Position numbers and translations under genes: made by a program
Origin: Bacteroidales bacterium
GTDB taxonomy: Bacteria; Bacteroidota; Bacteroidia; Bacteroidales; FEN-979
Direction of reading: 5' to 3'
Assembly (NCBI GenBank): GCA_030681475.1
Contig: JAUXWT010000049.1
Coordinates: 71,991 to 135,990 of the forward strand
Length of the DNA stretch: 64,000 bases
In this document: piece by piece, positions 54,157-62,224 of the stretch
Numbering within the stretch: the stretch's first letter is position 1
Layout of the letters: every line of letters begins with the position of its first letter
Notes under the pieces: model-generated
Databases searched by the model: none
Told to the model about the DNA's origin: nothing
What the model saw: the letters and a program-made list of their open reading frames with translations, nothing else

Positions 54157-55693
54157 GTGAGTGTGTTTTCAATCTGTTCAAACCAGCCTTTGCCTTTTGG
54201 TGAAGGCTGGTTTTGTATTCACGGGAATTGATTGACAGACACATCCGGTAAGCGCTATCGGCTTTGGCATATGCGCCGCTGTTTTCATAGAGCAATCCCA
54301 ACTGATATGCAGCGCTCGCTGCAAAATAATACGATTCAGTTTTGCCGCGGAGAACGGTTTGCTGATAATTCTGAACAGCCTTCTCGAAATTTCCGGTCTC
54401 ATGGTATATCCTGCCAAGCCGGTAGGTATATTCAAGCAGGTCACGTTTTGAATTAACCGCTGTTCTTACGGGATTATTCAGTAATTCATCCATCGCAAGG
54501 TCATGGTAACCACCGTCGGATAACAACCGTGCCCGAAGTAAAATGAGGTTTGGCGCCTCACCACCAGCAGCTTCATATAATGCCTGCTTGTCTTCATCCG
54601 TTACCGGTTTTTGCTGTAACAGCACCTTATTGATCATCAGGCGATAACCCACCGAGTCGCCCCGTAACAGTGCAACCCATGCTAATTTCTGAAACGCCGC
54701 GCCGATATAATTCCGGCCTTTGAACCTGGCAGTAAATTGTTCAAAATAGCGGAAAGCGCTCGTGTCCAGTTTATTCAGCCTTGCCATACCTTCAAGGTAG
54801 TCGAGGTAACAGAAACTGAATGTTTGCGATATTGATGAACGCTTCCGGAGTACGGTCAGCGCCTCATCATTGAAACCGTTTTTCATCAGGATGGTCGCCC
54901 GTGCGTAAATCTCCAAGGGACTTTTTAAATTAATTTCAAACGGCGGATCATCCATCAATTTCACCAATTGTATGGCATCGCTTTTGTTTTTCTGCAGATT
55001 CAAAGTAAGAAATGCAAGATAAAAAGATGCCTGGGGTTTGTACATCCGGGCAATCATATCGGGTCCGTCATACACCGCTACCTGGCGAATCTCGTTCAAC
55101 CCGGCTTCGAGCGATCCGTTCAGGCCGATCAGGTTGCTCATCCATTTGTAGTTGTCAGGGACCAGGCTGACCAATACATGAACCACGCCCATCCCGATAT
55201 TGTTGATCTTAAAAGAGGGATGACGTTTTTGGTTTTCCGAAAAAAATCCGTATGCCTTATGAATTTCGATTGCAGCCTGTGTATAATCACCGAATTTAAG
55301 CCTGATCATCGCCCACTGCAAATGAACTTCACCCAAACAAAAATTATAGTACGGGGAGTCCTTCCGGCCATTTTCCAGGGTTGAGACCATTACCCCTATT
55401 TTGTCCTTGAGCCGGTCATAAACACTCCGTTCCTCCCCGATGGTCAACGTAAGAAAATCAATGCAACTCTCAAGATAAACGGGAAGGAGGTTATCAGGTT
55501 CCGCTTTTTTTTCGATGGCGATCAGTTTATGGGCATCGTCGAAATGGAGCGACATGATGGCCTCGTATGCCTCTCTGCAGTTTGCATCGTAACTGTATTG
55601 GGAATGAACCCGTTGAATGAAAAGGAGAAAGGCGCCTGTGATCAGGAAAATCCTGAACCATGGCGCCTTCCGGGCTTTACGGTTGGTGGCCAT
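54146..55693 (-). CDS. TPR-containing exported protein of unknown function
   Basis: A 515-residue protein with a membrane anchor or signal (FRIFLITGAFLLFIQRVHSQ, about residues 14-33) and repeated helical TPR-like units, clearest near the C-terminus (LGRIYHETGNFEKAVQNYQQTVLRG, AAYQLGLLYENSGAYAKADSAY). The N-terminal YSYDANCREAYEAIMSLHFDDAHKLI is also TPR-like. No enzyme motif is seen. ATG 55693 shares one base with the stop of the zinc-ribbon gene upstream (TAATG), so translation is probably coupled; the longer frame to 55750 lies inside that gene. It is convergent with the FadL-like gene. Confidence 0.75.
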   Translation of the reverse strand: MATNRKARKAPWFRIFLITGAFLLFIQRVHSQYSYDANCREAYEAIMSLHFDDAHKLIAIEKKAEPDNLLPVYLESCIDFLTLTIGEERSVYDRLKDKIGVMVSTLENGRKDSPYYNFCLGEVHLQWAMIRLKFGDYTQAAIEIHKAYGFFSENQKRHPSFKINNIGMGVVHVLVSLVPDNYKWMSNLIGLNGSLEAGLNEIRQVAVYDGPDMIARMYKPQASFYLAFLTLNLQKNKSDAIQLVKLMDDPPFEINLKSPLEIYARATILMKNGFNDEALTVLRKRSSISQTFSFCYLDYLEGMARLNKLDTSAFRYFEQFTARFKGRNYIGAAFQKLAWVALLRGDSVGYRLMINKVLLQQKPVTDEDKQALYEAAGGEAPNLILLRARLLSDGGYHDLAMDELLNNPVRTAVNSKRDLLEYTYRLGRIYHETGNFEKAVQNYQQTVLRGKTESYYFAASAAYQLGLLYENSGAYAKADSAYRMCLSINSREYKTSLHQKAKAGLNRLKTHSPKT

Positions 55694-56640
55694 TAATGCA
55701 CGGCGCTCACGATACCACCATCGACCAGTATCCGGCCGCAATATTCGCAAACAATGATCTTTTTGTGCATTCTGATGTCCAATTGATGTTGCGGGGGTAT
55801 TTTATTAAAGCAGCCGCCACAGGCATCGCGCTCGATCTGAACGACGGCCAGGCCATTGCGGGCATTTTTGCGGATCCTTGTATAAGCGGTTAGCAACCGG
55901 TCTTCGATGAATTGTTTGTTGTTTTCGGAGTTTGTGATCAGGTCGCTCTCCTCTTTTTCAGTTTCAGCAATGATATCTTCCAACTCATTGCGTTTGATCT
56001 CAAGGTCGTTCTTTCGATCCTCCAAAGTCTTCTGAAAAGTTTCAATTTCCTCTTTTTTAAGTTCAAGGTTCGCCTGAAACTCCCTGATCCTTTTCTCTGA
56101 AAGTTGAATTTCGAGGTTTTGATATTCGATCTCCTTGGTCAAGGAGTCGTATTCCCTGTTGTTTCTGACGTTCATCTGCTGGTCTTCATACTTTTTGATC
56201 AGCGCCAGTGCATCTTTAACTGTGGTTTTCTTGTCGGTAATGGATTTTTCCATCACCAGCGTTTCCTGAATATAGTTGTCAACCCTGGTCTCAAGTCCAA
56301 TGATCTCATCTTCAAGATCCTGAACCTCCAATGGCAGTTCACCACGGATGATCCGGATCTTATCAACCTGTGAGTCAACTTGCTGAAGGCTGTACAATGC
56401 AATTAATTTTTGCTCGATAGTGATTTCACTCTTGTCATCAACAACCTCAGTTTTGGCCTTGGAAGCAATTTTTGCTTCAACAGTTTCCTTAGGAGCAACC
56501 TTAACCTCAACAGTTTCCTCGATTACATCATCAACTTTGGCAACTTTTTTACGCGGCGGGGCAGTTACCTTGGCAACCGGTTTCCTGGCTAATTTTGATG
56601 GCTTGGAAGTGGCGATTGGCTTGCTTGTTGTTTTTGCCAT
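55693..56640 (-). CDS. coiled-coil protein with C4-type zinc ribbon
   Basis: A 315-residue protein of the DUF164/CT398-like zinc-ribbon family. Residues 1-70 are low-complexity Lys/Ala/Val/Glu-rich (probably disordered and specific to this lineage), about 80-250 form a long antiparallel coiled coil (LEDEIIGLETRVDNYIQE..., LKKEEIETFQKTLEDRKNDLE), and the C-terminus has two CxxC pairs, ACGGC and CEYC, for one zinc. In Chlamydia and Helicobacter homologues bind flagellar or secretion factors; the role here is unknown. It is coupled to the TPR gene downstream. Confidence 0.85.
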   Translation of the reverse strand: MAKTTSKPIATSKPSKLARKPVAKVTAPPRKKVAKVDDVIEETVEVKVAPKETVEAKIASKAKTEVVDDKSEITIEQKLIALYSLQQVDSQVDKIRIIRGELPLEVQDLEDEIIGLETRVDNYIQETLVMEKSITDKKTTVKDALALIKKYEDQQMNVRNNREYDSLTKEIEYQNLEIQLSEKRIREFQANLELKKEEIETFQKTLEDRKNDLEIKRNELEDIIAETEKEESDLITNSENNKQFIEDRLLTAYTRIRKNARNGLAVVQIERDACGGCFNKIPPQHQLDIRMHKKIIVCEYCGRILVDGGIVSAVH

Positions 56641-56651
56641 ATACTCTTTGT

Positions 56652-57746
56652 TTATAAATAATGAACAGGATTGGTATTTACCTCTGAAATAAGGAATGCA
56701 AAGTTAGGAAATTTTTCAATAAGCGCATCATGAAGCCATTCTTTTACCCCCTGCTCGCTTTCATAATGACCTATATCTGCAAGAAGCATCCTATTATCCA
56801 GCCCGAAAAAGTCGTGATACTTCAAATCCGCGGTCAGGAAAACGTCTGCTTGTGACCTGATGGCCTCCTGAATCAGGAAACTTCCTGAACCAGTGCACAA
56901 TGCAACCAATCTGACCGGGCTTAATATCAAAGGGGAGTGTCTGATCACGGGAATGTCGAGTTTCTGTTTCACCAGTTCCAGAAATTCGGTTTCCCCACAT
57001 GGTACATCAAGTTCCCCGATCAGGCCAGCGCCAGCACGTGGCAATTTGTTGTGGAGGGCATAAATGTCATAGGCCACCTCCTCATAGGGATGGGCGGCGA
57101 TAAGTGCAGAAATGATCCTGTTTTCAAGGTACCGGGGAAATATTACCTCAATTCTCGTTTCATTTTCAACATGGATATTGTTCTTTTCACCCACAAACGG
57201 GTTGGCCCGGTCGGAGGCGCGGAAAGTTCCTTCGCCGTCCAGGTTGAAGCTGCAGCAATCATATTCACCGATATGGCCGGCACCGGCATTGAAGAGCGCG
57301 TGCCTAACCTTTCCGGTATGGTCAACCGGGCAAAACACGGCTAATTTCGCTAGTAAACCGGTTTTTGGGCTCAGTATCCGATACCTGGATATTCCTAATT
57401 TGGAAAGTACCAGCGCATTCAGTCCGTGGAGGGTATTGTCAAGATTGGTATGGATGGCGTAAATGGCGATATTATGCTTTATTGCGCTGATGATCACCAG
57501 TGTTTCAGGCTGTGACGGCGTCAGTTTTTTCAGTCCCTTGAAGATGAACGGGTGGTGAGAGATCACGAGGTTACACTTTTTGCTGACCGCTTCCGCCATA
57601 ACCTCATTGGTCAGGTCGAGGCACAACAACGCCTGATGAAATTCAGTGTCGGGGTCGCCCAGGAGCAATCCGCAGTTGTCATAATCTTCCTGTAACGAAA
57701 GGGGGGAAAGGGTTTCGAGGTAGCGGGTGATGTCGGAAATTTTCAT
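56652..57746 (-). CDS. Nif3-like dinuclear metal centre protein (GTP cyclohydrolase I type 2 / YbgI family)
   Basis: A 364-residue Nif3/YqfO-type protein with two metal-binding halves: DNCGLLLGDP near residues 22-31, LVISHHPFIFKGLKKL (HH metal ligands near 62), and late DVFLTADLKYHDFFGL and ADIGHYESEQG. A middle CutA-like insertion (about residues 125-245) is typical of the long YqfO subfamily. Members form toroidal hexamers with two metals each; GTP cyclohydrolase and other roles have been proposed without agreement. ATG 57746 follows a consensus -7 box; the frame to 57812 adds unrelated residues. It lies 12 bases upstream of the zinc-ribbon gene, a very common Bacteroidota neighbour pair. 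Confidence 0.92.
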   Translation of the reverse strand: MKISDITRYLETLSPLSLQEDYDNCGLLLGDPDTEFHQALLCLDLTNEVMAEAVSKKCNLVISHHPFIFKGLKKLTPSQPETLVIISAIKHNIAIYAIHTNLDNTLHGLNALVLSKLGISRYRILSPKTGLLAKLAVFCPVDHTGKVRHALFNAGAGHIGEYDCCSFNLDGEGTFRASDRANPFVGEKNNIHVENETRIEVIFPRYLENRIISALIAAHPYEEVAYDIYALHNKLPRAGAGLIGELDVPCGETEFLELVKQKLDIPVIRHSPLILSPVRLVALCTGSGSFLIQEAIRSQADVFLTADLKYHDFFGLDNRMLLADIGHYESEQGVKEWLHDALIEKFPNFAFLISEVNTNPVHYL

Positions 57747-57766
57747 TAGTGTATTTTTTTCAATGA

Positions 57767-57774
57767 CAAAGATA
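57767..57774 (-). promoter_or_regulatory. nif3-like operon -7 promoter box (TATCTTTG)
   Basis: Reverse-strand TATCTTTG matches TAnnTTTG 20 bases before ATG 57746. It would drive the Nif3-like, zinc-ribbon and TPR genes. The remainder of the 203-base divergent gap (57747-57949) shows no clear promoter for the + strand receiver gene. Confidence 0.6.
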
Positions 57775-57949
57775 GGGAATTTAAGGAGTCCGGAAATCCC
57801 CAATGCAGGCAATGCAGGTATGCAAAAATGGAGCCGGTTTTTTCATGCCCTCTTGTTCATAACCTGTTTAAAAGTTTATCCCTTCGCATCTTGTTCGTGG
57901 AAGAAAAATGCCGACTATTGTCAGGTTAATTCTCACCCATCATTTGAAC

Positions 57950-58354
57950 ATGAAATCATCAAGGATATTTATTGTTGACAAAAACCCCATCCACCGGAAT
58001 CTGATCAGGTACAATCTCGAAAGCAACAAATTTACGAATGTGCATGTTTTTCCTTCGGGAGAAGAGTGCCTGTACCGGATGGAGCATAAAATTTATCCCG
58101 ATCTGCTCATCGCCAGCTTCTTCACCGGGAACAGCACAGGATTTGATTTTTTACGCAGCATCCTGGAAATTTCTCCTTTCACCCTGGTTATTTACTTCGA
58201 CAAATTTGAAGATCCTCAATTACCTCAAAGGCTGATTGAGGCGGGTGCACACGATTTTGTGGGTAAAACCACCGACCCGGATGCAGGCATTTCCGCACTT
58301 CTTAAGAATATAAATTACCTCCTTAGGGAAACAGCACTTGTAAACCTGCAATAA
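57950..58354 (+). CDS. degenerate receiver-domain protein
   Basis: A 134-residue single-domain protein with the response-regulator receiver fold: SRIFIVDKNPIHRNLIRYNLE is beta1/alpha1, AGAHDFVGKTTDP carries the conserved Lys. The phosphoacceptor Asp expected in the DLLIASFF strand is Ser (PDLLIASFFTGN), and the Thr/Ser switch residue at VIYFDKFED is not conserved. It is therefore probably a pseudo-receiver that works by protein contacts, not phosphorylation. ATG 57950 is the family start; the frame from 57908 adds 14 unrelated residues. It lies 26 bases before lpxK. Confidence 0.8.
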   Translation: MKSSRIFIVDKNPIHRNLIRYNLESNKFTNVHVFPSGEECLYRMEHKIYPDLLIASFFTGNSTGFDFLRSILEISPFTLVIYFDKFEDPQLPQRLIEAGAHDFVGKTTDPDAGISALLKNINYLLRETALVNLQ

Positions 58355-58380
58355 TTTTTTATAACTTAGGAGCTTCAATT

Positions 58381-59448
58381 ATGACACGGATACTCCAGGT
58401 TATATTGCTCCCAATTTCTTTATGTTATGGCCTGACCATGGCGATCAGGAATTTGCTTTTCGACATTCATCTGCTTCCTTCCAAAACCTTTGATAAACCT
58501 GTTATTTCAGTCGGAAACCTCACCCATGGCGGAACCGGTAAAACTCCTCATATTGAATATTTGATCAGGCTTTTATCTCCGGCAATGTCCGTCGCCAGTC
58601 TCAGCCGTGGATATGGCCGGAAAAGCCGCGGTTTTATCCTCGGTTCAAAACGTTCGAATGTGAAATATATAGGCGATGAACCGCTGCAGATCTTAAAAAA
58701 GTTCGACACGCTGAAGGTCGCCGTTGATGAAAAGCGGAGCCGTGGCATCACCATCCTGTTGGAGAAGTACCCCGATCTGAATGTCATCCTGCTCGATGAC
58801 GCTTTTCAACATCGTTATGTAAAGCCCGGCCTGTCCATCCTATTGACTGATTATCATCTCCCTTTCTTTGATAATCTGATCCTCCCTTCCGGATCTTTGC
58901 GCGAATTCCGTTCCGGAGCCGGTCGGGCCGACATTATCGTGGTCACCAAAACACCGAAGATCTTCTCCCCCATCACGCGCAGGAGGATCATGGAAGAATT
59001 AAAACCAAAAACCCATCAACGGGTCTATTTCTCATATATCAAGTACATGGATCCGGAGCCAGTTTTTGACACCCCTGATTTATCGTTTCCGGAGAGGATG
59101 ACAAACATCCTTCTTTTCACAGGAATTGCCAACGATTATCCCCTTACCGAGCACCTTGAACGGATGTGCAGCGAACTTATCGTAATGAAATTTGCCGATC
59201 ATCATCCGTATTCCGTCAGGGATGTTGAGGGAATTATCAGGAAATTCAACGACTTACCTACTCAAAAGAAGGTCATCGTAACCACCGAGAAGGATGTGAT
59301 GCGGTTGAAAACTCCGGAAATTAGCGGTTATTTGAAAAATTTGCCGTTATTTTGCGTTCCCATGGAGATTGATTTTCATGGCGACGACAAAGAAAAATTT
59401 GATAACGAGATTTTACAGTATGTTAAAAAAAATCAAAGAAACCGTTGA
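58381..59448 (+). CDS. lpxK: tetraacyldisaccharide 4'-kinase
   Basis: Phosphorylates the 4' position of the lipid A disaccharide precursor at the inner membrane, giving lipid IVA. The 355-residue protein has an N-terminal membrane-associated helix (LQVILLPISLCYGLTMAIRN), the P-loop GNLTHGGTGKTPH (about residues 45-57), LDDAFQHR (about 139-146, LpxK signature) and VTTEKDVMRL near the end. It overlaps the purine nucleoside phosphorylase gene by 29 bases. Together with PagL- and LpxR-like genes in this window it indicates lipid A outer membranes. Confidence 0.95.
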   Translation: MTRILQVILLPISLCYGLTMAIRNLLFDIHLLPSKTFDKPVISVGNLTHGGTGKTPHIEYLIRLLSPAMSVASLSRGYGRKSRGFILGSKRSNVKYIGDEPLQILKKFDTLKVAVDEKRSRGITILLEKYPDLNVILLDDAFQHRYVKPGLSILLTDYHLPFFDNLILPSGSLREFRSGAGRADIIVVTKTPKIFSPITRRRIMEELKPKTHQRVYFSYIKYMDPEPVFDTPDLSFPERMTNILLFTGIANDYPLTEHLERMCSELIVMKFADHHPYSVRDVEGIIRKFNDLPTQKKVIVTTEKDVMRLKTPEISGYLKNLPLFCVPMEIDFHGDDKEKFDNEILQYVKKNQRNR

Positions 59449-60229
59449 ATACCTTGAAAGCAAGATCACTACAAAGCCTGAAGTTGGCATTATCCTGGGA
59501 ACCGGACTCGGGGGACTTGTAAACGAAATCGAGATCCGCCACACCCTTCCTTACGAATTCATTCCAAATTTCCCGGTTTCAACCGTTGACGGGCATAACG
59601 GGCAACTGATCTTCGGCACGATGGGGGGTAAAAATATCGTGGCCATGCAGGGCCGTTTTCACTATTACGAGGGATATACCATGCAGGAGATCACATTCCC
59701 GGTGATGGTGATGAAGTTCCTGGGCATTGAGTTGCTGGTACTCTCCAATGCCAGCGGCGGAGTGAACCCAGATTTTGAGGTTGGCGACATCATGGTTATC
59801 AACGACCATATCAACCTGATGAAAGACAACCCGTTGATCGGAAAAAACGAGGAGGAGATCGGAACACGTTTCCCGGATATGGGTCATGCCTATGATCCCC
59901 AGCTTATCGAAAAGGCGATGGGGATCGCCCGGAAGCACGGGATAAAATTGCAGCAGGGTGTTTATGCGGCCGTCTCCGGACCAACTTACGAAACCCCGGC
60001 CGAATACCGTTACATCCGGACTATCGGGGCGGATGCCGTTGGCATGTCAACTATTCCGGAGGTGATCGCGGCACGGCACATGGGACTGAAGTGCTTCGCG
60101 GTATCCATTATTTCTGACCTGGGCGTTCCGGGAAAGATCGTTGAAATAACCCACAAGCATGTCATTGATGCGGCAAGTGCGGTGGAACCTCTCATGACGC
60201 AGATTATCAAGGAGATGATTGCCGGTTGA
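59420..60229 (+). CDS. purine-nucleoside phosphorylase
   Basis: Phosphorolysis of purine nucleosides to base and ribose-1-phosphate for salvage. The 269-residue protein matches the trimeric PNP class: IILGTGLGG (about residues 24-32), MQGRFHYYEGYTMQEITFPV (about 80-99), SNASGGVN (about 115-122), YAAVSGPTYETPAE (about 190), and AVGMSTIPEVIAA. The ATG 59420 gives a normal N-terminus and lies inside lpxK; the longer frame from 59369 is rejected because it lacks family similarity. Confidence 0.95.
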   Translation: MLKKIKETVEYLESKITTKPEVGIILGTGLGGLVNEIEIRHTLPYEFIPNFPVSTVDGHNGQLIFGTMGGKNIVAMQGRFHYYEGYTMQEITFPVMVMKFLGIELLVLSNASGGVNPDFEVGDIMVINDHINLMKDNPLIGKNEEEIGTRFPDMGHAYDPQLIEKAMGIARKHGIKLQQGVYAAVSGPTYETPAEYRYIRTIGADAVGMSTIPEVIAARHMGLKCFAVSIISDLGVPGKIVEITHKHVIDAASAVEPLMTQIIKEMIAG

Positions 60230-60240
60230 GAAAAATTTCT

Positions 60241-60280
60241 CGCTGAGTTTCGCAGAGTTTTACGCGGAGTTTCGCAGAGT
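60241..60280. repeat. imperfect repeat CGCAGAGTTT
   Basis: CGCTGAGTTT, CGCAGAGTTT, TACGCGGAGTTT and CGCAGAGT follow each other in the 91-base gap after the purine phosphorylase gene. Period is 10-12, longer than the other families. I see no terminator in the gap. Confidence 0.55.
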
Positions 60281-60320
60281 ATTATTGTGATATTGGCTGG
60301 TAATCAAGTTCTGACGGGGT

Positions 60321-60809
60321 TTACAAAGCAATTTCCAGCACTTTGATTTTCCAGCGGCGGCTGGTTTTACATCTTTTTTCGGTCAGCGAAAAGGAGATTA
60401 AACCGGCGCCAAGCATGGATCCTGAGATGATGAACATATCGGAGGTAAACACCTGTTCATTGTTAATGAGATGGTTGAAACCGATGATCGTAAAAATACC
60501 CAAACTTCCGATCACCATATAACCGCTGAATTTTTTCGGAAAATAGAACTGTTTGTAAACAGACCCGATATCACCCAAACGAACATCAATGGGCAGGAAT
60601 CCCGCCACGGAGATCATGCTGTCGCTGACAGACCATAGTTTTCCACGCAACAAAGTATCCGGTTTGGAAACCCTTAGTTTCAGATAGTCGCCGGTGTGAT
60701 AAAAATACTTTCGTGATGTACCGATTTTCTCAACCAGCATGACCTTTTGGGCAAAGATGAAGCCCGTAACAAAATAAAAGACAAGCAGAAAAACGAGTTT
60801 TTTCATCAT
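60321..60809 (-). CDS. small exported or membrane protein of unknown function
   Basis: A 162-residue protein I do not recognise. It starts with a signal peptide or anchor (LVFLLVFYFVTGFIFAQ, about residues 5-21), has a beta-rich middle part (YFYHTGDYLKLRVSKPDTLLRGKLW, SDSMISVAGFLPIDVRLGDI) and two C-terminal membrane spans (YMVIGSLGIFTIIGFNHLI and SDMFIISGSMLGAGLISFSL). A weak -7 box TATCTTTA lies at 60823-60830. ATG 60806 is an alternative start. It is divergent from the LpxR-like gene. Similar proteins are common in Bacteroidota without known function. Confidence 0.7.
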   Translation of the reverse strand: MMKKLVFLLVFYFVTGFIFAQKVMLVEKIGTSRKYFYHTGDYLKLRVSKPDTLLRGKLWSVSDSMISVAGFLPIDVRLGDIGSVYKQFYFPKKFSGYMVIGSLGIFTIIGFNHLINNEQVFTSDMFIISGSMLGAGLISFSLTEKRCKTSRRWKIKVLEIAL

Positions 60810-60822
60810 TAAAACTGATATG

Positions 60823-60830
60823 TAAAGATA
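60823..60830 (-). promoter_or_regulatory. weak -7 box (TATCTTTA) of the small membrane protein gene
   Basis: Reverse-strand TATCTTTA differs from TAnnTTTG in the last base and lies 13 bases before ATG 60809. It is back-to-back with the LpxR-like gene promoter. Confidence 0.35.
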
Positions 60831-60849
60831 CGAAAAATCAGGATTTGAT

Positions 60850-60857
60850 TACCTTTG
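60850..60857 (+). promoter_or_regulatory. LpxR-like gene -7 promoter box (TACCTTTG), eight bases from ATG
   Basis: A perfect TAnnTTTG match that ends eight bases before ATG 60866. Transcription would start at or within a few bases of the start codon, leaving little or no leader. Confidence 0.55.
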
Positions 60858-60865
60858 TTGCCTCG

Positions 60866-62161
60866 ATGAAAAAAAGCCTGATTTTCTTTTTTTTTCTGCT
60901 GCTGTTCAGCCGGTGTGAAAATATCGGAGACACTTCTTTAGCCCTCGCGCCGGTAGCCGGTGAGCGCGAATCCTCTACCCCGGGTACTTCGGGGAGCATC
61001 AAATCGGCCATCATTACCGCCGGCCCGACAAAAAAGGTCACCGGGCAGGAAAAAAAGCGGCAGAAAAAGAGAATATCTGCAAATAAAAAACACCCCCGAA
61101 CAGTTCCGGCATCTTCAGGCATAGCCTTTGACTCCTTATTTATCAGCCGTCTGAAATATCTCCGGTCAAATGGCATTGAACCCGATCTGAATGAACCTGT
61201 GAGTAAAGACTATCTCTTTTCTCCTGTTGCAAACCGAAAATTTGCCTCTTTGATCACCCTCAGCCGTGAATCGCTTATCACGGTCAATTTTGATAACGAC
61301 ATCCTTGACTATACTGACCGTTTTTATACCAACGGGTTCAGGATCGAGATCATTTCCCCTGGGATGCAGATGAATCCCCTAAGCCGGTTAATGCTTCCCT
61401 ACTGGGGTTCCGGGACAAATTACTATGGTTTATCCCTGGTACAGAACATGTTTACTCCTTCCACGACCAAAACCGGTGGAATTTTATATGGCGACCGCCC
61501 CTATGCTGCGTACCTTTACGCGGGAACCTTTAAAATTACCAATGACAAAGCGCGCAGATTCAGGCAAACCAGCGAACTTGATGCAGGGATCATCGGGCCT
61601 AACTCCTATGGCGAATGGGTTCAGCGATCGTTTCACAACGCCGTTCCTACCAACAACGAACCATTGGGATGGGAATTCCAGATCAAGAACGACTTGATAT
61701 TGAATTACATGGTCTCTTTTGAAAAAGGGGTTCTCAGCCAGAAGAACTTTGAATTTCTGTTAGCTTTAACCGGAAACGTCGGGACGCTGTATTCGAACCT
61801 TGCCGGGGGAGGGCAGATCAGGGCGGGGTGGTTCAATCCACATTTTGCCAATCTGGGCATTGCAAAAAAGCAAATACTCAACGATGCCGGGTTGCGAAAG
61901 ACCCAGTTTTTCTTTTTCATCAAAGGATCAGGAAAACTGGTGGGTTATGATGCAACCTTGCAGGGCGGCATGTTCAACCGGTCGAGTGTTTACAAGTTGC
62001 CGGCAGGTGAGATATCCAGGTTGGTATTTCAAAGCAGCGGAGGGATCACTTTTTCCCGAAACGGGATCAGGCTTGACGTGGAACAATTCATGCTGAGTCC
62101 TGAGTTTCAGAACGGATGGTGGCATAAGTGGGTGCATGTCGCACTTACTTTCAGTTTGTGA
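60866..62161 (+). CDS. LpxR-like lipid A deacylase with basic N-terminal extension
   Basis: A 431-residue outer-membrane protein of the LpxR family (DUF2219), which removes the 3'-acyloxyacyl group of lipid A. NDILDYTDRFYTNGF (from about residue 144) matches the catalytic Asn-Asp and following Thr/Tyr of LpxR; DRPYAAYLYAG and QRSFHNAVP...GWEFQIKND (His near residue 257) are further family motifs. Odd is a 115-residue N-terminal part between the signal (SLIFFFFLLLFSRCEN) and the barrel, with a strongly basic stretch (KKVTGQEKKRQKKR) not found in LpxR proteins I know. SRC could be a poor lipobox. ATG 60866 is chosen; the frame to 60845 overlaps the promoter box. Confidence 0.82.
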   Translation: MKKSLIFFFFLLLFSRCENIGDTSLALAPVAGERESSTPGTSGSIKSAIITAGPTKKVTGQEKKRQKKRISANKKHPRTVPASSGIAFDSLFISRLKYLRSNGIEPDLNEPVSKDYLFSPVANRKFASLITLSRESLITVNFDNDILDYTDRFYTNGFRIEIISPGMQMNPLSRLMLPYWGSGTNYYGLSLVQNMFTPSTTKTGGILYGDRPYAAYLYAGTFKITNDKARRFRQTSELDAGIIGPNSYGEWVQRSFHNAVPTNNEPLGWEFQIKNDLILNYMVSFEKGVLSQKNFEFLLALTGNVGTLYSNLAGGGQIRAGWFNPHFANLGIAKKQILNDAGLRKTQFFFFIKGSGKLVGYDATLQGGMFNRSSVYKLPAGEISRLVFQSSGGITFSRNGIRLDVEQFMLSPEFQNGWWHKWVHVALTFSL

Positions 62162-62212
62162 TTGTTGAAAACTTAAATCACGGACGCCCGGAAAAGCAAG
62201 CCGTAAAAACGC

Positions 62213-62220
62213 TACTTTTG
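62213..62220 (+). promoter_or_regulatory. dnaB -7 promoter box (TACTTTTG), four bases from ATG
   Basis: TACTTTTG is a perfect TAnnTTTG match that ends four bases before the dnaB ATG at 62225. Transcription from it would begin about at the start codon. Confidence 0.55.
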
Positions 62221-62224
62221 TCAC

